Assembly: GCF_024169245.1 (NCBI RefSeq)
Contig: NZ_JALJWP010000001.1
Coordinates: forward strand, 5,751,501-5,815,500
DNA length: 64,000 nt
Source: Pseudomonas koreensis
Lineage (GTDB): Bacteria; Pseudomonadota; Gammaproteobacteria; Pseudomonadales; Pseudomonadaceae
Direction: 5' to 3'
Within the stretch, counting starts at the first letter, position 1. Each line of letters starts with the position of its first letter. Shown piece after piece: positions 53,347-63,123 of the stretch. A program made the position numbers and the translations under genes. Below the pieces are notes generated by a model that ran no database searches, had not been told where the DNA came from, and was given only the letters and a program-made list of their open reading frames with translations.

Positions 53347-55932
53347 ATGTCCTCACGCCTTACCCGCCAGACTGCTTCCCCCTCCCGCGTACTGTCCCTG
53401 CTGACCGCGGCCATCCTCATGGCCGGCACCGCGCCGCTGCTCGCAGCCACCGAGCAACCGGCGCGCAACATGGGCGACTACCCGTTCGCCATCGGCCAGC
53501 AATCGCTGGTTTCAGCGCTGAATGCCTTTACCGCCGTGACCGGTTGGCAGGTCGGCTTGCCGGCAGAGCTGGGTCAGAACGTCTCGTCGCCGGGCGTGCG
53601 CGGTTCGCTGCCGCCGGAGAAAGCCCTCGAGCGCCTGTTGGTGGGGACCAACCTGAGCTTTCGCAAGCTGAGCAACAACAACGTCGTACTGGAAAAACGC
53701 AGCGGCAGCGGCACGCTGAATCTCGATCAAGTGACGATCAGCGCGACGCGTCAGGAACAGTCGGTCAACAGCGTGCCTTCGACAGTCAGCGTGCATGATC
53801 GCGATGAACTCGACCGCAACAACGTCAACACCATCAAGGATCTGGTGCGCTACGAGCCGGGCGTTTCAGTCGGCGGTGCCGGTCAGCGCGGCGGCATCAG
53901 CGGCTACAACATTCGCGGTATCGACGGCGACCGCATCCTGACTCAAGTCGACGGCGTGGAGATCCCCAACGGTTTCTTCAACGGCCCGTACGCCAAGAGC
54001 CAGCGCAACTACGTCGACCCGGAAATCGTCAAACGCGTGGAAATCCTCCGCGGCCCGGCCTCGGTGCTGTACGGCAGCAACGCCATCGGCGGCGCGGTCA
54101 GCTATTACACGCTGGACGCCGACGACATCATCAAACCGGGCAAGGATGTCGGCGCGCGGTTGAAAAGCGGTTACAGCTCCGCCGACGACAGCTGGCTTAA
54201 ATCCGCCACCGTCGCCGGGCGCAGCGGTGAGTTCGACGGTCTGCTGCATTACAGTCAGCGCGACGGTCACGAAAGCGAATCCTTCGGCAACCACAACGGC
54301 ACTGGCCTTGCGCGCACCGCGGCCAACCCCGAAGACGTCCGTGCGACCAACGTGCTGGCCAAGCTCGGCTGGAACTACAACGACGATTCGCGCCTGGGCC
54401 TGACCTACGAAAAGTACAAGGACGATCGCGACACCGATCAGAAAAGTGCCTACGGCGGCCCGTACTTCAACGGCGCCCCGACCATCCCTGACAGCGTACT
54501 GCCTGGCGGCATGTACCAGTGGCGCACCGGCAACGACACCATCACCCGCGAGCGTTTCGGCATCGAACATTCCTTCGCCCTCGACAGCCTGCTGGTCGAT
54601 AACGTCAAGTGGAGTCTCAACCATCAGACTGCCAAGACCGACCAGAGCACCGAAGAGTATTACTTCCCGATGACGCGCCGGGTGCTGCGTACCCGCGACA
54701 CGATCTACCAGGAAAAACAGTGGGTGTTCGACGCGCAACTGGACAAGGCCTTCGCCATCGGTGACACCGATCACCTGCTGACTTACGGCACCACGATCAA
54801 GCAGCAGAAAGTCACCGGCTCGCGCAGCGGCGACGGCACATGCCTGGCAGTCGGTCGCGGCTGCACGGCGATCGGCGCGACCAGTGCGGCGGACGTGCTG
54901 GCCAAGGCCAGTGATTTCCCCGATCCGACCATCAACACCTACAGCCTGTTTGCCCAGGATCAGATCAGTTGGAACGACTGGACCTTCCTGCCGGGTCTGC
55001 GCTACGACTACACCCAGCTCAAGCCGCACATCACTGAGGAGTTCCTCAACACCGTGAACGCCGACGGCCAGGGCACGGTCAGCGACAAGAACAAGACCTG
55101 GCACAAAGTCTCGCCGAAATTCGGCCTGACCTATGCGCTGACGGAACACTACACCTGGTACGGCCAGTACGCCGAAGGCTTCCGCACGCCGACGGCGAAA
55201 GCGTTGTACGGGCGTTTCGAGAACAACACCAGCGGCTACACCGTCGCGCCCAACTCCGACCTTGAGCCGGAAAAAAGCAAAGGCTTCGAAACCGGCCTGC
55301 GCGGCAATTTCGAGCAGGGTTCGTTCGACGTCGCGGTGTTCTATAACAAGTACCGCGACTTCATCAACGAAGACGCGGTCAAGCCGGGCGACGATCAGTT
55401 GACCTTCCAGAGCAACAACATCAAGCGCGCCACGATCAAGGGCGCGGAAGTCAAAGGTCGCTTGAATCTGGATGCCTTCGGCGCGCCGCAAGGCCTGTAC
55501 ACCCAAGGCTCGATCGCTTACGCCTACGGTCGCAACAACGACAATGGCGAACCGATCAACAGCGTCAACCCGCTCACCGGCGTGTTCGGCCTCGGTTACG
55601 ACCAGCACACCTACGGCGGTTTGCTGAGCTGGACCGTGGTGAAGAAGAAGGACCGTGTCGACGACAGCAACTTCAAATCGCCGGACGGCGTCAGCAGTCA
55701 GTTCAAGACCCCGGGCTTCGGCATTCTCGATCTGGCCGGCTATTACAAAGTCACCGACGACGTCACCGTCAGCGGCGGCCTCTACAACCTGACCGACAAG
55801 AAATACTGGCTGTGGGATGACGTGCGCGGTTACGACAGCGTCGGCGAAGCTTCGGTGACGCAACCGGCCAATCTCGATCGTCTGACCCAACCGGGACGCA
55901 ACTTCGCGATCAACCTGATCTGGGACATCTGA
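53347..55932 (+). CDS. TonB-dependent haem/haemoglobin receptor with N-terminal signalling domain
   Basis: This 861-residue outer-membrane receptor has a signal peptide (residues 1-33), a signalling STN domain (about 45-120, QSLVSALNAFTAVTGWQVGL), a plug domain with TonB-dependent features (about 150-260, VEILRGPASVLYGSNAIGGA) and a 22-strand barrel. The barrel shows YAEGFRTPTAKALYGRF and APNSDLEPEKSKGFETGLRG, which correspond to the FRAP and NPDL boxes of haem receptors, though both are altered and no His lies between them. It belongs with the sigma/FecR genes; relation to HasR or HxuA is undecided. Confidence 0.88.
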   Translation: MSSRLTRQTASPSRVLSLLTAAILMAGTAPLLAATEQPARNMGDYPFAIGQQSLVSALNAFTAVTGWQVGLPAELGQNVSSPGVRGSLPPEKALERLLVGTNLSFRKLSNNNVVLEKRSGSGTLNLDQVTISATRQEQSVNSVPSTVSVHDRDELDRNNVNTIKDLVRYEPGVSVGGAGQRGGISGYNIRGIDGDRILTQVDGVEIPNGFFNGPYAKSQRNYVDPEIVKRVEILRGPASVLYGSNAIGGAVSYYTLDADDIIKPGKDVGARLKSGYSSADDSWLKSATVAGRSGEFDGLLHYSQRDGHESESFGNHNGTGLARTAANPEDVRATNVLAKLGWNYNDDSRLGLTYEKYKDDRDTDQKSAYGGPYFNGAPTIPDSVLPGGMYQWRTGNDTITRERFGIEHSFALDSLLVDNVKWSLNHQTAKTDQSTEEYYFPMTRRVLRTRDTIYQEKQWVFDAQLDKAFAIGDTDHLLTYGTTIKQQKVTGSRSGDGTCLAVGRGCTAIGATSAADVLAKASDFPDPTINTYSLFAQDQISWNDWTFLPGLRYDYTQLKPHITEEFLNTVNADGQGTVSDKNKTWHKVSPKFGLTYALTEHYTWYGQYAEGFRTPTAKALYGRFENNTSGYTVAPNSDLEPEKSKGFETGLRGNFEQGSFDVAVFYNKYRDFINEDAVKPGDDQLTFQSNNIKRATIKGAEVKGRLNLDAFGAPQGLYTQGSIAYAYGRNNDNGEPINSVNPLTGVFGLGYDQHTYGGLLSWTVVKKKDRVDDSNFKSPDGVSSQFKTPGFGILDLAGYYKVTDDVTVSGGLYNLTDKKYWLWDDVRGYDSVGEASVTQPANLDRLTQPGRNFAINLIWDI

Positions 55933-55944
55933 CCCGCCCGGCCT

Positions 55945-55981
55945 CACTGCGCGTGTTATCGCCGCGCAGTGGGTTTTTTTA
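55945..55981 (+). terminator. Intrinsic terminator of the receptor gene
   Basis: CACTGCGCG...CGCGCAGTG stem followed by GG and seven or more T, 13 bases past the stop. hemO lies beyond it and may depend on read-through or its own promoter. Confidence 0.9.
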
Positions 55982-56041
55982 CTGTCCGGCGCCCTCCCGT
56001 ACGTCTTGTTATCAAGCGCCTCATTCATCAAGGACACCCCC

Positions 56042-56638
56042 ATGACTGCCTCGGAAAAAGCCCTGCGTTCGCAACGCCTGAACCAGATCACCCATGAGCC
56101 GCACAGCAAACTCGATGCGCTGGTCAAAGCCCACGCACCGTTCGAAAGTCGCGCCAGCTTCGCCCGTTTCGTCGTCGCGCAATACCTGTTCCAGGCGGAA
56201 CTGGTCGAGCTGTACAACGACACTGAACTGACCGCGATCGTCCCTGACCTGCCGGCCCGTTGCCGCGCCGAAGCGGCCAAGGCTGACCTCGCCGACCTCG
56301 ATACCGACGTCCCGGCCCCAGTGGCTGGCGCGCTGAAAAACCCGAGCAAGGCGCGCGCACTGGGCTGGATCTTCGTGTCGGAGGGTTCCAAGCTTGGCGC
56401 GGCGTTCCTGATCAAGCGCGCCGTGGCGCTCGAGCTGAGCGAAACCTTCGGTGCCCGGCATTTGGCTGAACCGCAAGGTGGCCGCGCCGAGGGCTGGAAA
56501 AGCTTTGTGCGCACCCTTGATGCGTTGCCGTTCACGGCAGAGGAAGAGGCCGAAGTGGAGCAAGGCGCGCTGGACGCGTTCAACCGCTTCACCGTGCTGC
56601 TGGAACAGGCTTATGCGACAGAAGCCGAACCGGCCTGA
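56042..56638 (+). CDS. hemO: Biliverdin-producing haem oxygenase HemO (PigA)
   Basis: This 198-residue cytosolic enzyme opens haem to biliverdin, iron and CO. The proximal His is most likely His21 in LNQITHEPHSKLDALV, in the LxxxT-xxx-H position of the family, and the distal helix Gly pair is in FVSEGSKLGAAFLIK. Length equals that of P. aeruginosa PigA/HemO. The ATG at 56042 (MTASEKALR) is used. Position behind the receptor shows that imported haem is degraded to release iron. Confidence 0.92.
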   Translation: MTASEKALRSQRLNQITHEPHSKLDALVKAHAPFESRASFARFVVAQYLFQAELVELYNDTELTAIVPDLPARCRAEAAKADLADLDTDVPAPVAGALKNPSKARALGWIFVSEGSKLGAAFLIKRAVALELSETFGARHLAEPQGGRAEGWKSFVRTLDALPFTAEEEAEVEQGALDAFNRFTVLLEQAYATEAEPA

Positions 56639-56660
56639 CTGTCTGGCCAACCCCGTCCTA

Positions 56661-56751
56661 CTGTGGGAGCGAGCTTGCTCGCGAAGACGGCGGCACATTC
56701 AACGTCAATGTGTCTGATCCACCGCTTTCGCGAGCAAGCTCGCTCCCACAG
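56661..56751. repeat. Family A REP pair, GAGCTTGCTCGC variant
   Basis: Inverted GTGGGAGCGAGCTTGCTCGC units, like those at 51439. It lies between hemO and the DUF454 gene, both on the plus strand. Confidence 0.93.
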
Positions 56752-56805
56752 GGTTCCCGGCAAGTCTGTAGAATCCCCGTCTCGCCATATCCATTCGCTG
56801 AGCCC

Positions 56806-57216
56806 ATGCCCGCACCCGCCCCATCAAAACTCGTCCGTCTGCTGTTCGCCCTGCTGGCCTATGTCAGCCTCGGCATTGGCCTGATCGCCATCGTCGTGCC
56901 CGGTCTGCCGACCACCGAGTTCATCCTCCTTGCCGCGTGGGCCGCGACCCGCAGTTCGCCGCGCCTGAGTGCCTGGCTGGAAAATCACCGCCTGTTCGGG
57001 CCGATCCTGAGTAACTGGCGCAACGGCAAGATCATCGCGCGCAAGGCCAAGCTCAGTGCGACCGTGAGCATGCTGCTGTGCGCGACATTGATGCTGGTGC
57101 TGCTCGATCACGGCTGGCCGATCTATCTGGCGATCGCCGGGATGGGCCTGGGCAATCTATGGATCTGGTCGCGTCCGGAATCCCCCGTCGCTGCAGCGAA
57201 ACATTCCTGTAATTAA
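56806..57216 (+). CDS. YbaN family inner-membrane protein (DUF454)
   Basis: This 136-residue protein has three or four hydrophobic helices and the DUF454 pattern GIGLIAIVVPGLPTTEFILL (residues about 23-42), then LENHRLFGPILSNWRNGKII. Family members are of unknown function; in E. coli YbaN has been linked with DNA replication proteins by genetics only. The ATG at 56806 is chosen, as the upstream frame runs through a repeat. Confidence 0.85.
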   Translation: MPAPAPSKLVRLLFALLAYVSLGIGLIAIVVPGLPTTEFILLAAWAATRSSPRLSAWLENHRLFGPILSNWRNGKIIARKAKLSATVSMLLCATLMLVLLDHGWPIYLAIAGMGLGNLWIWSRPESPVAAAKHSCN

Positions 57217-57384
57217 AGACTTTTCAGCACTTTCCCCTGCGCAAACGTTTAGCGGCGACCGTCCGTCGGCGAGCGCCTCATGCCGTCTCGCTCGACGCCG
57301 ATGAGCATTGAATGGCGCTGAATGGATTTGGCAAACCGGGCTGCGGCCCAGGCCACCTGTTTATTCCATTCGCGAGATCGCCCC

Positions 57385-59523
57385 ATGTTCGACGCTCTGT
57401 CCATTCGCCTGAAAATCGTCCTGCTCTCCGGCCTGTGCCTGCTCGGAGTGGTGGCGCTGATTGTCAGCATGAACATCTACCAGACCAACCAGAACGACGA
57501 GCTGGTCAGTCAATCCAGCAACCAGTTGCTCACCGCCAGCGTGCAGAACCTGCTGCAGGCCAAGGCTGCCGAGCAAGCGGTGCGGGTGCAGAAAACCTTT
57601 GGCGAAAGCCTGCTGGTGGTCACCGCCCTCGCCGACCAGATCAAGGATCTGCGGACGATGGCGGCCAAGCGTTCGCTCGAAGCCGGCGCTGTTCGTGAAG
57701 AGTTGAATCAGAGCCTGAAAACCGCGTTCGAGCGCAACGATAAAGTCCTCGGCATCTGGCTGGCTTTCGAACCCAACGGCCTCGACGGCAAGGACAGCGA
57801 GTTCGCCAACGACGCCGCGCGGCAATCCAACGAGGCCGGGCGCTTCGCTTCTTACTGGAGCCGTGCCGCCGGCGCTGCGCTGAATACGATCATGGTCGAA
57901 GATGACCTGACCAAGACCACTCTCAGCGTCAGTGGCACGCCGTATAACAGCTGGTACACCTGCCCTCGCGACAACAAGCGCACCTGTCTGCTCGACCCGT
58001 ATGCCGACACGGTTGGTGGCAAGGAAATGCTCATGACGACCATTTCCGTACCGCTGCTGGTCGACGGCAAAGCGATCGGCGTGGTCGGTGTCGACATCGC
58101 CCTCGACGCGCTGCAAGCCGCCGCCGTCGACTCGCAGCGCAGCCTGTTCAACAACGCCGGCCACATGTTGATCGTCTCCGGCAGCGGCGTGCTGGCGGCC
58201 GACAGTGCTGACGCGACGCGGGTCGGCAAAAAAATCAGCGACACCCTCGGCGCTGACGGCAAGGACGTATTGCAACTGGTCGGCAGCGGCACGGCGAAAA
58301 TCCTCGAACAGGGCGATTTGATTCGCGCGGTTTACCCGGTTGATCCGATCGGCAATTCGCGGGCGTGGGGCGTGGTCATCGACCTGCCCAAACAAGTGCT
58401 GCTGGCTGACTCGGTGAAGCTGCAAGCGGTGCTGGATGATGCACAGGAAACCGGCGTGATCACTGCTCTGCTGGTCGCCGTGGTGGCCGGTCTGGTCGGC
58501 CTGCTGCTGATCTGGCTCACCGCCTCCGGGGTCACCCGTCCGATCAACAGCGTCGCCGACATGCTGAAGAACATTGCCAGCGGCGAAGGCGATCTGACCC
58601 AGCGTCTGAACTACAGCAAGAAAGACGAATTGGGCGAACTGGTGAACTGGTTCAACCGTTTCCTCGACAAGCTGCAACCGACCATCGCGCAGATCAAACA
58701 GAGCATCACCGAAGCCCGTGGCACGGCTGATCAGTCTTCGGAAATCGCCCGGCAGACCAGCGAAGGCATGCAGGTGCAGTTCCGCGAAATCGATCAGGTC
58801 GCCACCGCGTCCAACGAAATGAGCGCCACCGCCCACGATGTCGCCAACAGTGCCTCGAACGCCGCCAACGCGGCCAAGGGTGCCGATCAGTCGGCGAAGG
58901 ACGGCATGGCGATCATCGAGCGCAGCACCCGCGACATCAATCAACTGGCCGATGAAGTCAGCAAAGCGGTGACCGAGGTCGAAGCGCTGGCGGTCAACAG
59001 CGAGCAGATCGGTTCGGTGCTGGAAGTAATCCGCAGCATCGCCGAACAGACCAACCTGCTGGCCCTCAACGCTGCCATCGAAGCTGCGCGCGCCGGCGAA
59101 AGCGGTCGCGGTTTTGCCGTGGTCGCTGACGAGGTGCGCAACCTGGCCAAACGCACGCAGGATTCGGTGGAGGAAATCCGCGTGGTCATCGAGCGCATCC
59201 AGACCGGCACCCGTGGCGTGGTCGCGACCATGCACTCGAGCCAGACCCAGGCGCACAACAACGCCGGGCAGATTCGTCAGGCGGTCGATGCGCTGGGCAA
59301 GATCAGCGACGCGGTGACGGTGATCAGCGACATGAACCTGCAGATCGCCAGTGCCGCCGAAGAACAGAGCGCCGTGGCTGAAGAGGTCAACCGCAACGTC
59401 TCGGCGATTCGCACCGTCACCGAAACCCTCACCGAGCAAGCCACCGAATCAGCGGCGATCAGCAGCCAGCTCAACAGCCTCGCGAGCCAGCAGATGAAAT
59501 TGATGAATCAGTTCCGCGTGTAA
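57385..59523 (+). CDS. Methyl-accepting chemotaxis protein with dCache sensor
   Basis: This 712-residue transmembrane chemoreceptor has helix 1 at residues about 10-32, a large periplasmic dCache-type sensor (about 33-365; [13 protein letters not shown] and [20 protein letters not shown] are typical), helix 2 at about 365-390, a HAMP domain starting [20 protein letters not shown], and the signalling hairpin with [20 protein letters not shown]. The ligand is not readable from the motifs; dCache receptors of pseudomonads bind amino acids, polyamines or organic acids. It is a single gene. Confidence 0.9.
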   Translation: MFDALSIRLKIVLLSGLCLLGVVALIVSMNIYQTNQNDELVSQSSNQLLTASVQNLLQAKAAEQAVRVQKTFGESLLVVTALADQIKDLRTMAAKRSLEAGAVREELNQSLKTAFERNDKVLGIWLAFEPNGLDGKDSEFANDAARQSNEAGRFASYWSRAAGAALNTIMVEDDLTKTTLSVSGTPYNSWYTCPRDNKRTCLLDPYADTVGGKEMLMTTISVPLLVDGKAIGVVGVDIALDALQAAAVDSQRSLFNNAGHMLIVSGSGVLAADSADATRVGKKISDTLGADGKDVLQLVGSGTAKILEQGDLIRAVYPVDPIGNSRAWGVVIDLPKQVLLADSVKLQAVLDDAQETGVITALLVAVVAGLVGLLLIWLTASGVTRPINSVADMLKNIASGEGDLTQRLNYSKKDELGELVNWFNRFLDKLQPTIAQIKQSITEARGTADQSSEIARQTSEGMQVQFREIDQVATASNEMSATAHDVANSASNAANAAKGADQSAKDGMAIIERSTRDINQLADEVSKAVTEVEALAVNSEQIGSVLEVIRSIAEQTNLLALNAAIEAARAGESGRGFAVVADEVRNLAKRTQDSVEEIRVVIERIQTGTRGVVATMHSSQTQAHNNAGQIRQAVDALGKISDAVTVISDMNLQIASAAEEQSAVAEEVNRNVSAIRTVTETLTEQATESAAISSQLNSLASQQMKLMNQFRV

Positions 59524-59538
59524 CAATCCAGCATAAAT

Positions 59539-59634
59539 CCCTGTGGGAGCGAGCCTGCTCGCGAAGAGGTCGTCATATCCAACATCAATGTTGACTGACA
59601 CGACGCCTTCGCGAGCAGGCTCGCTCCCACAGGG
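59539..59634. repeat. Family A REP pair
   Basis: Inverted CCCTGTGGGAGCGAGCC units flank a variable middle. It lies between the chemoreceptor and the CoA-transferase gene. Confidence 0.93.
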
Positions 59635-59712
59635 AACGGGTTCACATCCTGGTTTCATCTAAACCGCGATTTTTTTGCACTATCATCCCCCTCTCGTTCC
59701 GGAGGGCCTTCG

Positions 59713-61062
59713 ATGACTGATCTGCTCGCGTCCATCCAAACCGCACTCGGCCTGCCCCGCAGGCCAATCCCCTTCAACGGTAACGGCGCGCTGCCCTCGG
59801 CGTTCGCGGTCACCGAACTGGCCTGCGCCAGCATTGCCGCTGCCGGCCAAGCGGTCAGCGAACTGCTCCACCAGCAAACCGGCCACTTGCCGGCCGTTGC
59901 GGTTGATCGACGCCTGGCCTCGTTCTGGTTCTCCACCTCGCTGCGCCCGATCGGCTGGCAAGTGCCGCCGCTGTGGGATCCGGTCGCCGGCGACTACGCG
60001 ACCCGGGACGGCTGGGTCCGCCTGCACACCAACGCCCCGCATCACCGCGCCGCCGCTGAACGGGTGCTTGGCGCCTGCGCCGACCGTGCAGCAATGGCGG
60101 CGAAAGTTGCGCAATGGGCAAGTGCGGATCTGGAACAAGCGGTGGTCGACGCCAAGGGTTGCGCCGCCGAGATGCGCAGTTGGGCGCAGTGGCAGCAGCA
60201 CCCGCAAGGGCTGGCAGTGAATGCTGAGCCGTTGGTGCATTTCATTGCGCAGACAGACGAACACCGCGCCGAATGGCAAGGCTCGATCGCACGACCTCTG
60301 GCCGGGATCAAGGTGCTCGACCTGACCCGCGTGCTCGCCGGCCCCACCGCCAGCCGCTTGCTCGCCGGATTGGGCGCCACTGTGCTGCGCATCGATCCGC
60401 CGAGCTGGAACGAACCCGGCGTGGTTCCGGAAATGACCGTCGGCAAACATTGCGCGCGGCTGGACCTGCAGACTCCGGCGGATCGCGCGGTGTTCGAAGC
60501 TTTACTGAAAGACGCCGACATTCTGCTGCACGGCTACCGCGCCGATGCTCTGGAACACCTCGGCTTTGGTGTTGAGCGCCGTCGACATTTGGCACCGGGG
60601 CTGATCGACGTCTGCCTCAACGCCTACGGCTGGAGCGGGCCGTGGCAGAACCGCCGGGGCTTCGACAGCCTGGTGCAGATGAGCAGCGGCATCGCCGAGG
60701 CCGGACAGCGCTGGAAGCACAGCGATAAACCGACGCCGCTGCCGGTGCAGGCGCTGGATCATGCAACCGGGTATCTGCTGGCGGCAAGTGCGATCAGGCT
60801 GCTGACTGAACGCATGGCCAACGGTCGCGGGGGTTCGGCGCGGTTGTCCTTGGCGCGCACGGCGAAGCTGTTGATCGAGCATGGGCCTGGGACGCATGAC
60901 CCGCTGCGGGCCGAAGACGCGCTGGATCAGGATTCGGCGATTGAACATACCGCATGGGGCCCGGCGCGGAGGTTGCGCGTGCCGGTGCAGATCAGCGGGA
61001 CGGCGGTGCAGTGGGATTTGCCGGCAACAGAGTTGGGCTCGCATCCTGCGCAGTGGCTCTAG
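59713..61062 (+). CDS. Class III (CaiB/BaiF) CoA-transferase with N-terminal extension
   Basis: This 449-residue protein carries the class III CoA-transferase core from about residue 195 (GIKVLDLTRVLAGPTASRLL, then LGATVLRIDPPS) to the end, with the probable catalytic Asp in GFDSLVQMSSGIAEAG. The first ~190 residues lack that core and resemble half of a second, degenerate domain. It would move CoA between acyl groups; donor and acceptor are unknown. The start is preceded by GGAGG. A family C repeat follows directly. Confidence 0.8.
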   Translation: MTDLLASIQTALGLPRRPIPFNGNGALPSAFAVTELACASIAAAGQAVSELLHQQTGHLPAVAVDRRLASFWFSTSLRPIGWQVPPLWDPVAGDYATRDGWVRLHTNAPHHRAAAERVLGACADRAAMAAKVAQWASADLEQAVVDAKGCAAEMRSWAQWQQHPQGLAVNAEPLVHFIAQTDEHRAEWQGSIARPLAGIKVLDLTRVLAGPTASRLLAGLGATVLRIDPPSWNEPGVVPEMTVGKHCARLDLQTPADRAVFEALLKDADILLHGYRADALEHLGFGVERRRHLAPGLIDVCLNAYGWSGPWQNRRGFDSLVQMSSGIAEAGQRWKHSDKPTPLPVQALDHATGYLLAASAIRLLTERMANGRGGSARLSLARTAKLLIEHGPGTHDPLRAEDALDQDSAIEHTAWGPARRLRVPVQISGTAVQWDLPATELGSHPAQWL

Positions 61063-61068
61063 AAGATG

Positions 61069-61246
61069 CCCCTCACCCCAGCCCTCTCCCGGAGGGAGAG
61101 GGGGCCGACCGAGGTGTCTTGCGCTATACGTCGACCTGAAAAAACCAGTCGATTATGGATTCGGTAAAGGTCTTTCACGTCGGCGTAATTCGCCAATATC
61201 CCCCGGTCGGCCCCCTCTACCTCCGGGAGAGGGCTGGGGTGAGGGG
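61069..61246 (-). repeat. Family C composite repeat, copy 3 (inverted)
   Basis: Bounded by CCCCTCACCCCAGCCCTCTC and GAGAGGGCTGGGGTGAGGGG. The interior (CGACCTGAAAAAACC, GATTATGGATTCGG) matches the reverse complement of copy 1. It ends 12 bases before the stop of the permease gene. Confidence 0.88.
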
Positions 61247-61258
61247 CCGCTTTTCAGA

Positions 61259-62686
61259 TCACAACGCCAGCACCCCGCTATACAACCCATACGCCGCCAT
61301 CCCCGCACCAATCACCACGCAAGCAAAAATCCCCTTCTCCACCGTGGTAAAAACCGGCTGGCCCTGTTCATGCTTGGCCTTGGCAAACAGAATCACCCCG
61401 GGGGCATACAACAACGCCGACAACAGCAGATATTTCACCCCACCGGCATACAACAGCCACACCGCGTAAACCAGTGCGATGCCGCCAATCAGCAGATCCT
61501 TGGTGCGTTCGGCCGAGGCGTGTTCGTAGGTTTCGCCGCGCCCGCTGAGCAGCACCGCGTAGGCCGCCGACCACAAATACGGCACCAGAATCATCGACGA
61601 GGCCAAGTAAATCAGACTGGTGTAAGTACCCGCCGAGAACAGCGTGATCAGCAGGAAAATCTGGATCATCGCATTGGTCAGCCACAACGCGTTGACCGGC
61701 ACGTGATTGTTGTTTTCCTTCTTCAGGAACGCCGGCATGGTCTTGTCCTTGGCCGTGGCGAAGAGAATTTCCGCGCACAGCAAAGCCCATGACAACAATG
61801 CGCCCAACAGGGAAATCGCCAGCCCGACGCTGATCAGCAACGCGCCCCACGGCCCGACGATATGCTCAAGCACCGCTGCCAGTGAAGGGTTCTGCAGATT
61901 GGCCAGCTCCGGCTGGCTCATGATCCCCAGCGACAGCACGTTGACCAGCACCAGCAGCGCCAGCACGCCAAGAAAGCCGATCACCGTGGCGCGGCCGACG
62001 TCGCTGCGTTTCTCCGCACGGGCCGAGTAGACGCTGGCGCCTTCGATGCCGATGAACACGAACACGGTGACCAGCATCATGTTGCGCACCTGATCCATCA
62101 CTCCGCCGAAGTTCGGATTGCTGCGGCCCCAGATGTCGCGGGTGAAGATGTCAGCCTTGAACGCCACGGCAGCGATGACGATGAACATGATCAGCGGCAC
62201 GACCTTGGCCACGGTGGTCAACTGGTTGATCAGCGCCGCCTCCTTGATTCCGCGCATCACCAGGAAATGCACCGCCCACAACAGCACCGAGGCGCAGCCG
62301 ATGGCGATCGGCGTATTGCCCTGGCCGAACACCGGAAAGAAATAGCCGAGGGTGCTGAACAGCAAGACGAAATAACCGACGTTGCCCAGCCACGCGCTGA
62401 TCCAGTAACCCCACGCCGACGAAAAGCCCATGTAATCGCCGAACCCGGCCTTGGCGTAGGCGTAGACGCCAGAGTCCAGTTCCGGTTTGCGATTGGCCAG
62501 GGTCTGAAAGACGAACGCCAGGGTCAGCATGCCGATCGCAGTGATGCCCCAGCCGATCAGGATTGCCCCGGCATCGGCGCGCGCCGCCATGTTCTGCGGC
62601 AACGAGAAAATCCCCCCGCCGATCATCGAGCCCACCACCAGCGCGATCAACGCACCAAGGCGCAGCTTTTGCGTCGGTTGCGACAT
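61259..62686 (-). CDS. ArcD-like basic amino-acid antiporter (APC superfamily)
   Basis: This 475-residue inner-membrane carrier has 12-13 hydrophobic helices and is of the arginine/ornithine antiporter type. It has [20 protein letters not shown] at residues about 19-38, the unwound helix 1 typical of APC carriers, and [20 protein letters not shown] in the middle. AAGGAG lies before the ATG at 62686. A close paralogue is transcribed away from it 437 bases further on. Its exact substrate is undecided; ArcD itself swaps arginine for ornithine. Confidence 0.85.
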   Translation of the reverse strand: MSQPTQKLRLGALIALVVGSMIGGGIFSLPQNMAARADAGAILIGWGITAIGMLTLAFVFQTLANRKPELDSGVYAYAKAGFGDYMGFSSAWGYWISAWLGNVGYFVLLFSTLGYFFPVFGQGNTPIAIGCASVLLWAVHFLVMRGIKEAALINQLTTVAKVVPLIMFIVIAAVAFKADIFTRDIWGRSNPNFGGVMDQVRNMMLVTVFVFIGIEGASVYSARAEKRSDVGRATVIGFLGVLALLVLVNVLSLGIMSQPELANLQNPSLAAVLEHIVGPWGALLISVGLAISLLGALLSWALLCAEILFATAKDKTMPAFLKKENNNHVPVNALWLTNAMIQIFLLITLFSAGTYTSLIYLASSMILVPYLWSAAYAVLLSGRGETYEHASAERTKDLLIGGIALVYAVWLLYAGGVKYLLLSALLYAPGVILFAKAKHEQGQPVFTTVEKGIFACVVIGAGMAAYGLYSGVLAL

Positions 62687-63123
62687 GCAGATCTCCTTGG
62701 AAAAGCCGCTGTTGTTTATTTGTAACAACAGCTGACTAAAAAGCTAAGAGTAGATGACGTTTATCAGGTAATACGTGACCGGGCACACTTTTATATAGCT
62801 GATGACGATAACGCGTAGCACGTTAATTCAGTTTTGTGCGCTGATCCTGATAATTCGATTCTGTACTGGAAACAGATGACGGACATTTGCCAAACACGCA
62901 AAAGCAACTAGCGTCATAGTTCGAAAGCATTAATAGCTATTCCCACTTGCGTCAGCGAAACGGCTCTGTCTCGGGCCTTTCAGAGCACAGCGTTATGCCC
63001 GCAACGGGTGGATAAGTCATTCATTAACAATGGAATGTGGCCATGCACTGATCCAAGTCAGCTCTTCGAACAGACAACGGTACTAGGCTGTGAGCTCTCC
63101 TTTCCTGCAATGGAGTCATGCAA
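62687..63123. other. Divergent intergenic region between the two ArcD-like genes
   Basis: These 437 bases hold no gene I can support. They are more AT-rich than the rest of the window and probably carry both promoters. One ANR/FNR-like half-symmetric site lies at 63049. Confidence 0.55.
63049..63060. promoter_or_regulatory. Weak ANR/FNR-like site upstream of arcD
   Basis: TGATCCAAGTCA (TGAT-N4-GTCA) retains the core symmetry of an ANR box but not the outer T and A. It lies about 69 bases before the arcD start. ANR control of arc genes is known in P. aeruginosa. Confidence 0.35.

Noticed and set aside
53866..56592. 908-codon minus-strand open frame opposite the haem receptor and hemO
   Set aside because: It is a shadow of GC-rich codon use on the other strand; the plus-strand frames carry clear receptor and haem oxygenase motifs and ribosome sites.
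57361..59439. 692-codon minus-strand frame opposite the chemoreceptor
   Set aside because: The plus-strand frame has HAMP and the MCP hairpin; the minus-strand translation shows no domain and is His/Arg-rich as expected for an antisense shadow.
5201..59634. Regular palindromic repeats that might suggest a CRISPR array
   Set aside because: They are scattered singly between genes, are inverted pairs and have no spacers of constant length; no cas genes are present.
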